Shown: one piece after another, positions 1 through 8,021 of the stretch
How positions within the stretch are numbered: position 1 is the first letter of the stretch
Layout: each line of letters starts with the position of its first letter
Program-made: the position numbers and the translations under genes
Notes under the pieces: model-generated
Told to the model about the DNA's origin: nothing
What the model saw: only the letters and a program-made list of their open reading frames with translations
Database searches by the model: none
Assembly (NCBI GenBank): GCA_011525785.1
Contig: WYBT01000012.1
Location: 1 to 64,000 of the forward strand
DNA from: Planctomycetaceae bacterium
Lineage (GTDB): Bacteria; Planctomycetota; UBA1135; GCA-002686595
Direction: 5' to 3'
Length of the DNA: 64,000 nucleotides

Positions 1-2
1 GC

Positions 3-950
3 GAGCCCAAGCTGCTCGACTTCGGCATCTCGAAGGTGCTCGAGGGCGGCGACGAGTCGCACACGCTCGACCTCACGCTGACCGGCCAGCAAATGCTGAC
101 CCCGCGCTACGCGAGCCCCGAGCAAGTTCAGGGGCGCGAGATCACGGCCGCGACGGACGTGTATGCGCTCGGACTGATCCTCTGGGAGCTGCTGGTCGGC
201 AAGCCCGCGGTCTCGTTCGACGGACTGACGCAGGCGGACTTCGCGGAGTCGGCGCGCTTTCAGTCCGCCTTCGCGGGCTCCACCGTCGACGCGGTCATCA
301 CGCTGGAGAACGTCGATCGACCCTGGGCGCCGGCGGGCGAGTACGTCCGCATTCGCGTCAACGACATCCAGACCGCCGACCTTACGCACCGCGAGGTGCT
401 CGGGAGCTGGCTGATGAACGAGTCGGTCACGTTCACGGGAGCGACCATCGAATGGAACGCCGACTTCGGCGGATCCGCGACGTTCACGTCCGCGGTGGGC
501 GCGTGGTCGAGCGTGGCGTTTCAGAACGTGCCCCTGCGCTACGGCGTCGAACGCACCAGCTCGACTCAACCGCCCGCGGCGGGAGTCGACATCGCCAGAC
601 AGGCCCACTACGCGCGTCCGTCGGTCGGCATTCCGGCCAGTGGACCCCCTCAGCGCACCTTCGAGGTGGAGAAGCCCATGAGCCGAGACACCGCGGCCAT
701 GCTGTCGCTGGCGGAGGATCTCGTCATGGGTGCGCCGACCAGCATCGCGGAGCTTCGAGTTGAGCTCTCCAACCAGCCGTTCAGCGCCGAGACGATCAAC
801 TACCGCCTGCTCGGCGCCATCGAGCTGACGGGCTGGCGCCTCGAGACGCGCGGCCTCGTGATCTACGAAGTGCTCGAGTTCGAGCAAGTCGGCGGACTGG
901 GGGGTGGCACGGGAACGATCACCGTCAACGGCGTCGCGACCAACCTCTGA
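3..950 (+). CDS. Ser/Thr protein kinase C-lobe fragment fused to an unrelated domain (5' end outside window)
   Basis: The frame is open from the first complete codon at position 3, so the gene starts upstream. The first ~60 residues are the activation segment and start of the C-lobe of a Hanks-type kinase: DFG (18-26), an SPE motif (APE equivalent), and the TDVYALG and ELLVGK segments. Kinase similarity stops abruptly after ELLVGK (near position 200); helices F to I of the C-lobe are missing. The following ~250 residues have no kinase features and read as a beta-rich, Gly/Thr-rich protein with no transmembrane segment. Its last ~90 residues faintly resemble the Hcp tube-protein fold (a KPM-S-R-D-T stretch, then alternating beta strands), but this is only inference. 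The abrupt join suggests a recombination chimera; an assembly error is possible. Kinase activity is unlikely from this C-lobe. Confidence 0.6.
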   Translation, partial: EPKLLDFGISKVLEGGDESHTLDLTLTGQQMLTPRYASPEQVQGREITAATDVYALGLILWELLVGKPAVSFDGLTQADFAESARFQSAFAGSTVDAVITLENVDRPWAPAGEYVRIRVNDIQTADLTHREVLGSWLMNESVTFTGATIEWNADFGGSATFTSAVGAWSSVAFQNVPLRYGVERTSSTQPPAAGVDIARQAHYARPSVGIPASGPPQRTFEVEKPMSRDTAAMLSLAEDLVMGAPTSIAELRVELSNQPFSAETINYRLLGAIELTGWRLETRGLVIYEVLEFEQVGGLGGGTGTITVNGVATNL

Positions 951-1192
951 AGCATCCCGCGCACGAAGCGCGCCGCGCGAAGGTCCCAGGCAGCAGGAGC
1001 GACCGGACAAGCCGCTCAGCGCGGGGCCTGCCGGCGCCTTGGCCGATGCGTCCAGCAGCTCCGGCGTGAAGGCCGCGCTGGGCAGGCGCCAGCGGACAGT
1101 CGTCGCGCGTGGCCGCACTGCAGCTCCACTCGCCGCCGCAGCTCGGCCGACAGAGGCTGGCCTGGGTCGCATCAACCCGGTAGCATCACCCC

Positions 1193-1537
1193 ATGCCCAA
1201 CTCGCCGTCACCCGAGAAGCGCCGCTTCAGCTACCTCGAGAACCGCCGGGTGGCCGAGTGGTTCGAGGCTGCCGCTCGTGAGCGCGGCACGGACATCGCC
1301 TCCCTCGTACGCGAAGCGACGTTGACCTACTACGCCGCTCATCAGTCGTCAGCGCCGTCGGTCAGCGACGCCGAGCGTGCTCAACACAAGGCTGCGCAGC
1401 GAAGCCAGACCTCGCGTCGGATCGCGAAGGGCTCGCTCTCGCCCAAGGCGGCGCAAGCGCGCAACGCCCCGCTCTCGTCGCCGGCGAAGGTCGTGGATCT
1501 GTGGGGCGCCCTGCGACGACGCGCCGCGCAGAAGTGA
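1193..1537 (+). CDS. Small basic protein, possible antitoxin-like partner of the nucleotidyltransferase
   Basis: A 114-residue protein starting at an ATG. The N-terminal half (about residues 8-50: RFSYLENRRVAEWFEAAA, then DIASLVREATLTYY) has the strand-helix-helix look of a ribbon-helix-helix DNA-binding domain. The C-terminal half is Arg/Lys/Ser-rich and probably disordered, ending in a KVVDLWGALRRR segment. The stop is 22 bases before the next gene, an AbiEii-like nucleotidyltransferase, so the two are probably co-transcribed. A small DNA-binding protein ahead of such a nucleotidyltransferase is a common toxin-antitoxin arrangement. The family is not recognised with certainty and no promoter was identified in the 240 bases upstream. 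Confidence 0.55.
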   Translation: MPNSPSPEKRRFSYLENRRVAEWFEAAARERGTDIASLVREATLTYYAAHQSSAPSVSDAERAQHKAAQRSQTSRRIAKGSLSPKAAQARNAPLSSPAKVVDLWGALRRRAAQK

Positions 1538-1559
1538 GCGGCGCCACCCCCAGCAGCCG

Positions 1560-2297
1560 ATGAAGGACTCCCAACGGCGACCGATCGAAGACTTCGCGAA
1601 GGTCCTCCACGCCATCGGCCGGCGGCGGGGCGCTTCGACAGCGCTCGTCGGCGGACAGGCGGTCAACGCCTGGGCCACGGTGTACCTGGACTCGCTCGGG
1701 GCGTCCTTGGAGCGGCACTTGCCGCTCACCAGCCGCGACATCGACGTCGCGGGCTCGCCGGACCTGTTGATGGCGCTGCACCGCGAGCTCGGCGGCGAAC
1801 TGCGCATCGCCGGGCCGCGCCAAGTCGTGTTCGGCACGCTGACGGTCGGCGAAGGCGCGCAGAGAATCGAGCTCGACGTGCTGCGCGTGGTGGGCGGTGT
1901 CGGGTCGATTCGGGCGACGGACACCGTCCCGATCGAGCTGTGCAGCGCCGTCGTGCCGGTGCTGTTCCCGCATCTGTTGCTGCGCGGCAAGCTCTCGAGC
2001 GCGCTGCAACTCGAGCAGCGGGGACGTCAAGACGTGAAGCACGTCGAGATCCTCGTGCTCGTTCTGGGCGAGTTCCTGCGTTCGCTGGTGCTAGAAGTGC
2101 GCCCGGCGAACGAACGCGCCGTGTTGAAGCTGTTGCAAGAAGTCCTGGAGATTCTCTCGTCGAGCGACGCCCAGCGCTTCGCGAAGGCGCACCGATTCTC
2201 GTTCCGCGGGGTGATGCCAGCGCGCGAACTCGCGTCGGCGTCGGCGCGCTTGCAGGGATTTGCGAAGGGCGAGCTCGCTCGCGCACGCATTCCCTGA
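1560..2297 (+). CDS. AbiEii-like nucleotidyltransferase (possible toxin of a TA pair)
   Basis: A 245-residue protein. The ATG at 1560 follows the upstream gene by 22 bases; a longer open frame exists but its extra N-terminus is Arg-rich read-through of the previous gene. The fold signature is that of DNA polymerase beta-like nucleotidyltransferases: a VGGQAV segment (G31-G32) in place of the usual GS, followed by SRDIDV (D60 and D62, the metal-binding pair). A third acidic position may be E or D in the IELDVL segment. This pattern is typical of the AbiEii/AbiGii toxin family, which acts on tRNA or nucleotides in characterised members. The C-terminal half is helical. A function as toxin is inferred from fold and context only. 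Confidence 0.6.
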   Translation: MKDSQRRPIEDFAKVLHAIGRRRGASTALVGGQAVNAWATVYLDSLGASLERHLPLTSRDIDVAGSPDLLMALHRELGGELRIAGPRQVVFGTLTVGEGAQRIELDVLRVVGGVGSIRATDTVPIELCSAVVPVLFPHLLLRGKLSSALQLEQRGRQDVKHVEILVLVLGEFLRSLVLEVRPANERAVLKLLQEVLEILSSSDAQRFAKAHRFSFRGVMPARELASASARLQGFAKGELARARIP

Positions 2298-2337
2298 GCC
2301 CATCCGCGACTGGATTGCGTCTGCGTGAGAGCGCGGA

Positions 2338-2774
2338 GCGGCGGCGAAGGGCCGCGGCTCGCGCGGAGGTCTCCCATGCTCACTCGATCGGTTGGCGCTG
2401 CGACGCTGTGGTGTCTGGTTCCCGTGTCGTTCGCTGGCGCACTGCAGGCGGCGCAGCAAGCTGAGGCGCAGCGCAGCGCGACGCTGCACTTTGGCGACGT
2501 CGATGGCGACGGGCTCGATGATGCGCTGGTCGTCGGCTCGGCGGGCGAGGTGAGCTTGCTCGCCAACCGCGGCGAGGGGCGTTTCGAGGACGTCACCGCG
2601 GCCAGCGGCCTCGAGCGCATCGAGTTCGCGAGTTGCGCGCTGTTCGCCGACTTCGACGGCGACGGGCGTGTCGACCTGTTCGTCGGCTCGAGCGAGCAGC
2701 GCCTGTGGCGCAACGATGGCAAGGGGCTGTTCACTGCGCTGCCCAGCGGCCTCGAGCACGATCTCGTCGACCTC
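2338..2774 (+). repeat. Direct repeat copy A (5' end of the FG-GAP gene and its leader)
   Basis: This stretch, covering about 38 bases before the ATG and the first ~130 codons of the large FG-GAP gene, is repeated in the same orientation at 6001-6434. The leader segment reading gaagggccgcggctcgcgcgg is identical in both copies, and long runs of the signal-peptide coding region match exactly. A 3-base indel lies just before the ATG. Similarity ends soon after the codons for the SGLEHDLV segment. It is a tandem gene duplication of which only one copy stayed full length. Confidence 0.85.
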
Positions 2775-5700
2775 GAGGCCCACGCGCTCGACCACGACCG
2801 CGATGGACGGCTCGATCTCGTGCTGCACACCGAAGCGGGTGATCTCTTCTATCGCAACGCGCCTACCGGCCGCTTCGAGCGCGTCGAGCTTCCGGAGTCG
2901 GACCATCCAGCGCGCGCAACGTCGAGCGGCGCCAACTCTGATGAGGACGCTGACACTGGCTCGAACGACGCCGCAGGCGTTTCGGCTGCCCGCAAGCGCC
3001 ACCGCCGCTGGCTGCAACTGCGCGCCAGCAACGCGAGCTCGAACTCGAACACGAGCAACGGCTCGAACACCTCGAACCTCGCCAGCTCACCCACCCTCAG
3101 CGCCACGAGCACCGGACCTCTCGGCCTCGCCGGGTCGCCGACACTGATCTGCGCCGGCACGCTCGTCGATCAAGCCACGACCAACTGCATCGAAGCCTCG
3201 TCGATCGGCGTGCTCGGCAGCCTCTATCCCCTCTCGAGCACCTTCTTCGTCGACAGCGCGAACTCGCGCGTCGGCGTCGGCACCACAGCGCCCCTCTATA
3301 CGCTGCACGTCTCGGGCAAGCTCGTCTCTGGCGTCAACACGAGCGCCAACGGCCTCAACGCCACGGTCGGCGGCGGCTCATCGAGCACCGCGAGCGGCGC
3401 GCACGCCACGATCGCCGGCGGCGAGTCGAACACCGCTGGACACAGCCACGCCTTCATCGGCGGCGGATTGAGCAACACCACGCTCGGAACGCGCGCGGTG
3501 ATCGGCGGCGGCATCTCCAACCGCGCGGGCAACAGCTCGGTGGTCGGAGGCGGCAGCAACAACGAGGCGAACCTCAACTTCTCCACCGTCGCTGGCGGAC
3601 GGCTCAACGTCTCCAACGCCACCTACTCGGCCATCGGCGGCGGCGCGAGCAACTCTGCGACGGGCCAGTACTCCTTCGTCGGCGGCGGCGGCGAAGACAA
3701 CGCGCCCGCCAGCGGCAACGTCGCGAGCGGACTCGCTTCGGCGATCACCGGCGGCCGCGCGAACGCTGCCAGCGGTGATCGCGCCGCCATCGGCGGCGGC
3801 TCGAGCAACCAGGCCACTTCGCAGCACACCGCGATCAGCGGCGGACGCGCCAACTCCGCTTTCGGCGCCTTCGGCGCGATCCCTGGCGGCGAGCTCAACA
3901 CAGCGGCCGGTTCGCACTCGCTCGCCGCCGGCCGCCGCGCGAAGGCGCTGCACGACGGCTCGTTCGTGTGGGGCGACTCCACCGACCTCGACTTCTCCTC
4001 CAGCGCGCCGAACCAATTCCTCATCCGCGCCGCGGGCGGCGTCGGCATCGGGACGACGAACCCAAGCGCAGGACTGCACGTGCAGAGCGACGAAGGCATG
4101 GCGCTCGTGGGCACGATCGACGTCGGAACGATCCCCATCGAAGGGCCCGGGACGCGCATGACCTGGCATCCGTCGAAAGCCGCCTTCCGCGCGGGGCGCG
4201 CGACGCTTGCGGAGTGGGACGACGTGCGAGTCGGCAGGTACAGCACCGCGCTCGGCCTCGCGTCGATCGCATCGGGCGAGCTGAGCTTCGCCGCAGGCGG
4301 CGCCACGGAGGCGAGCGGGCGTGCGAGCATCGCGATGGGCGAAGGCGCCGACGCGCTGGCCGATCACAGCGTCGCCATCGGCCTGGGATCGAGCGCCAGC
4401 GGGAACGGGAGCCTCGCTCTGCGCGGCGGGAGCGCCACGGGCGCGAGCAGCTTCGCGCTCGGTTCGTCGACAGCGAGCGGCAGCAACTCGATCGCCATCG
4501 GATCGTCATCGGTTGCGTCCCACTCCTTCAGCACCGCCATCGGGACCGCTCAGGCGTTGGGCTTCGCAAGCTCCGCGATCGGCTCCGACGCGCGCGCCAC
4601 GGCGTACAAGTCCACCGCGGTCGGCTCCGCAAACCTGGGCGGCGGCGACCCGCTCAACTGGGTCGCGACAGACCCGGTGTTCGAAGTCGGCAATGGAACC
4701 AGCTTCTCGTCACGCTCCAACGCGCTGACCGTCTTGAAGAACGGCAAGGTCGGCATCGGCACGACGACACCGACCTACCGACTGTCCGTGATCGACGGGG
4801 CCGCCGCGTCGCTGGGCGCGCAGGTTCAGGCTGACGCGATCGGGCTTCAGTCAACCTCGAGCGCCTCCAGCGGCTTCGGCATCGGAGTGTGGGGCATTGC
4901 CAGCTCTCCCACCGGACACGCCGCCTACTTCACGGGTCCTGCGGGAAGCGCCAACTTCTTCGAGCACAAGGTGGGCATCGGAACCGACACACCGGCGTTG
5001 CAACTCCACGTGGTCGGCGGCTCGGACGTGACTCCTGCCGGAGGCGGCTTCGCGCAGTTCGGCGCCTCGACGGGCCAGAACATCGCCATCGACGGCAACG
5101 AGATCATGGCGCGCAACAACGGCGTTGCCGCAAGCCTGTCGCTCAACGCCGAAGGCGGGCCGGTGCGCATCGGGCGAACCGGCCAGGGCCAGATCTCGAT
5201 CTCGGACGACCTGGTGAGCAGCGATGACGGGCTCACGCTGAGCAGCTTCGACAGCATGACGTTCGACTGCGGACAGACGCTTACCATCGACGCGGGCAAC
5301 TCACTGCAAATCGACTGCGGGAACTCGATCGCCATCAGCTCGGGCTCGGACATAGTCACGATCAACTCCAATGTCGGCATCCAGACGGCGGCGAGCGCGT
5401 CGCACGCCCTGATCGTGAACGGCACGGCCGCCAAGCCGGGCGGTGGAAGCTGGGCAGTCTCCTCGGATGCGCGCTTGAAGAAGAACGTCGAAGCGCTCGA
5501 CGGCGCGCTCGAGAGCCTGCTCGCGCTGCGCGGCGTGACCTACGAGTACCTCGACCCCAAGTCGATCGGCGAGCCCGAGGGCGAGCGCGTCGGGTTCATT
5601 GCCCAAGAGGTCGAGCGCGTCTTCCCCGACTGGGTCGGTGAACACGCCAGCGGCATGAAGTACGTCTCGATCCGCGGCTTCGAGGCGCTCACGGTCGAGG

Positions 5701-5885
5701 CGCTGCGCGAGCTTCGCGCTGAGCACGGGCGGGCGCTGGCGGAGCGCGATGCGCGACTCGCAGAGCTCGCGGCTCAGCGCACTGCACAGGAACTGGAACT
5801 CGCCGCCGTGCGCGCCGAGTTGGCCGCGTTGCGAGACGCAGTCCGCGCACTGGCAGGCGAGCGCGGCGCGGCTGCGCAGCGCTGA
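2376..5885 (+). CDS. Secreted FG-GAP / YadA-head-like / Peptidase S74 autoprocessing protein
   Basis: An 1169-residue protein. The ATG at 2376 has a GGAGG Shine-Dalgarno at 2365-2369 and begins a signal peptide (LWCLVPVSFAGALQA). Next come FG-GAP/VCBS-type calcium repeats with DVDGDGLDD, DFDGDGRVD and DHDRDGRLD loops. A Ser/Asn-rich linker leads into a long array of short repeats of the type AIGGG-SN-A and SIAIGSSS-AS, resembling the beta-roll head of trimeric autotransporter adhesins. Several VGIGT-TP segments recur. The C-terminus is a Peptidase S74 intramolecular chaperone domain: SDARLK supplies the Ser/Lys dyad (S1030, K1035), followed by VGFIAQEVE and a terminal coiled coil. In known S74 proteins this domain trimerises the fibre and then cleaves itself off. 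The likely role is a surface or secreted fibre; the ligand is unknown. Confidence 0.8.
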   Translation: MLTRSVGAATLWCLVPVSFAGALQAAQQAEAQRSATLHFGDVDGDGLDDALVVGSAGEVSLLANRGEGRFEDVTAASGLERIEFASCALFADFDGDGRVDLFVGSSEQRLWRNDGKGLFTALPSGLEHDLVDLEAHALDHDRDGRLDLVLHTEAGDLFYRNAPTGRFERVELPESDHPARATSSGANSDEDADTGSNDAAGVSAARKRHRRWLQLRASNASSNSNTSNGSNTSNLASSPTLSATSTGPLGLAGSPTLICAGTLVDQATTNCIEASSIGVLGSLYPLSSTFFVDSANSRVGVGTTAPLYTLHVSGKLVSGVNTSANGLNATVGGGSSSTASGAHATIAGGESNTAGHSHAFIGGGLSNTTLGTRAVIGGGISNRAGNSSVVGGGSNNEANLNFSTVAGGRLNVSNATYSAIGGGASNSATGQYSFVGGGGEDNAPASGNVASGLASAITGGRANAASGDRAAIGGGSSNQATSQHTAISGGRANSAFGAFGAIPGGELNTAAGSHSLAAGRRAKALHDGSFVWGDSTDLDFSSSAPNQFLIRAAGGVGIGTTNPSAGLHVQSDEGMALVGTIDVGTIPIEGPGTRMTWHPSKAAFRAGRATLAEWDDVRVGRYSTALGLASIASGELSFAAGGATEASGRASIAMGEGADALADHSVAIGLGSSASGNGSLALRGGSATGASSFALGSSTASGSNSIAIGSSSVASHSFSTAIGTAQALGFASSAIGSDARATAYKSTAVGSANLGGGDPLNWVATDPVFEVGNGTSFSSRSNALTVLKNGKVGIGTTTPTYRLSVIDGAAASLGAQVQADAIGLQSTSSASSGFGIGVWGIASSPTGHAAYFTGPAGSANFFEHKVGIGTDTPALQLHVVGGSDVTPAGGGFAQFGASTGQNIAIDGNEIMARNNGVAASLSLNAEGGPVRIGRTGQGQISISDDLVSSDDGLTLSSFDSMTFDCGQTLTIDAGNSLQIDCGNSIAISSGSDIVTINSNVGIQTAASASHALIVNGTAAKPGGGSWAVSSDARLKKNVEALDGALESLLALRGVTYEYLDPKSIGEPEGERVGFIAQEVERVFPDWVGEHASGMKYVSIRGFEALTVEALRELRAEHGRALAERDARLAELAAQRTAQELELAAVRAELAALRDAVRALAGERGAAAQR

Positions 5886-6000
5886 TCTCCGATCACGGCG
5901 CGTTGGGAGCGTGAGGAGTGCGACCTGCGGCACTCTGCACGCTTCTGCGTTGGGGCGTGAGCCCAGCGGCGGGCGAACTGCGTTTGGAGGAGAGCGTGAA

Positions 6001-6434
6001 GCGGCAGCGAAGGGCCGCGGCTCGCGCGGACCACCATGCTCAAGCCATCGATTGGCGCTGCAGCGCTGTGGTGTCTGGTTCCCGTGTCGTTCGCCGGCGC
6101 ACTGCCGGCGGCACAGGACGCTGAGGCGCAGCACAGCGCGACGCCGCACTCTGGCGACGTCGACGGCGACGGACTCGACGATGCGTCGGTCGTGGGCGCA
6201 CAGGGCGAGGTGAGCTCGCTCGCCAATCGCGGCGGAGGGCGGTTCGAGGACGTCACGGCAGCTAACGGCCTCGCTGAAGGCGAGCTCGCGAGCTGCGCGC
6301 TGTTCGCTCTCTTCCACGGCGACGGGCGTGTCGATCTCCTCCTCGGCTCGAGCGCGCAGCGCCTGTGGCGCAACGATGGCAGGAGTGTGTTCACCGCACT
6401 ACCCAGCGGCATCGAGCACGACCTTGTCGAGTTG
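6001..6434 (+). repeat. Direct repeat copy B (truncated duplicate)
   Basis: Second copy of the 2338-2774 repeat, lying about 110 bases after the full-length gene ends. It carries the same leader and signal-peptide region with scattered substitutions. After about 6434 the sequence no longer matches and the frame stops at 6455. Confidence 0.85.
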
Positions 6435-6455
6435 CACTACCGCCGCGAGGACTGA
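6036..6455 (+). pseudogene. Truncated, decaying copy of the FG-GAP protein N-terminus
   Basis: A 139-codon open frame that copies the signal peptide and first two FG-GAP units of the gene at 2376-5885, then ends. Calcium-loop residues are being lost: the second loop DFDGDGRVD reads LFHGDGRVD here, and FGDVDGDG has become SGDVDGDG. The Shine-Dalgarno GGAGG of the parent is replaced by GGACC, and 3 bases before the ATG are missing. No repeats, S74 domain or coiled coil remain. It is best called a pseudogene, though a short secreted product is formally possible because the frame is intact. Confidence 0.7.
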
Positions 6456-6463
6456 ACGCGCGC

Positions 6464-7099
6464 TCAGTCCTGCTCGTCGAGCCCCAGCTCCCAGATCAGG
6501 CGGTGGCGCACGAGCTCCCAGTCGCGCGCGGCCGTTGCGCGCGACACGCCCAACACCTCGGCCGCCTCCTCGCGCGTCAAGCCGCCGAAGAAGCGCAGTT
6601 CGACGAGCTTGGCGTGGCGCGGCTCATCCGAAGCGATGCGCTCGAGCGCCGCGTCGAGGTCGAGCGCGTCGAAGCCGCGCTGGTTGCACAGCTCGAGCGT
6701 GCGGTCGAGCGCCGCGCTCTCGACCTCGGCCGACTCGAGCGCGACCTGCAGGGCCGAGCCGTTGCGCTTGGCCGCCTGCTTGCGCCGAGCGTGGTCGATC
6801 AGCGCGGTGCGCATCGCTCGCGCAGCGACCGCGAAGAACTGCCGACGATCGCCCGCGCGCACGCCGCCGGACTTGGCGAGCCGGATCCAGGCCTCGTTGA
6901 CGAGCGCGGTGGGCTGCAACGTGTGGTCATCCTGCCCGCGCCCGAGCTGCGCGCGCGCGATCGAGCGCAGCTCACCCTGCAGCAGCTCGAAAAGCTGGCC
7001 TTCGGCGGCCCCTTCGCCAGCGGCCAGGCGTCCCAGCAGCGCGGTCACGTCTCCCGCGGATGCGCCGTTGCTCGCTGGCTGGCTGGGATCGTCGCGCAT
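6464..7099 (-). CDS. ECF-type RNA polymerase sigma factor (kinase-associated subgroup)
   Basis: A 211-residue sigma-70 family protein. Region 2 includes LQPTALVNEAWIRLAK and RQFFAVAARAMRTALIDHAR, the hallmark of the ECF subgroup that often accompanies Ser/Thr kinases in Planctomycetota. Region 4 has the helix-turn-helix LTREEAAEVLGVSRATAARDW. The ATG at 7099 is chosen because it precedes the conserved region by a normal distance; a TTG 39 bases upstream is in frame. No clear Shine-Dalgarno is seen for either. The gene converges with the truncated FG-GAP copy 8 bases away. No anti-sigma factor is adjacent; a kinase elsewhere may regulate it. Confidence 0.85.
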   Translation of the reverse strand: MRDDPSQPASNGASAGDVTALLGRLAAGEGAAEGQLFELLQGELRSIARAQLGRGQDDHTLQPTALVNEAWIRLAKSGGVRAGDRRQFFAVAARAMRTALIDHARRKQAAKRNGSALQVALESAEVESAALDRTLELCNQRGFDALDLDAALERIASDEPRHAKLVELRFFGGLTREEAAEVLGVSRATAARDWELVRHRLIWELGLDEQD

Positions 7100-7153
7100 C
7101 TGGACGGCGATTCTGAACCCCAGACCGAGAGAGCGCAATCGGTGCGCAGCGGC

Positions 7154-7975
<822 letters not shown>

Positions 7976-8021
7976 GGCGTGTTCGTGAGTGGCGTGGTCG
8001 AGCCGCGCATCGTAGCGGCCC

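Noticed and set aside
904..1281. Possible small gene before the TA-like pair
   Set aside because: Overlaps the chimeric gene and the small basic protein out of frame; Arg/Ala/Ser-rich with no start signal.
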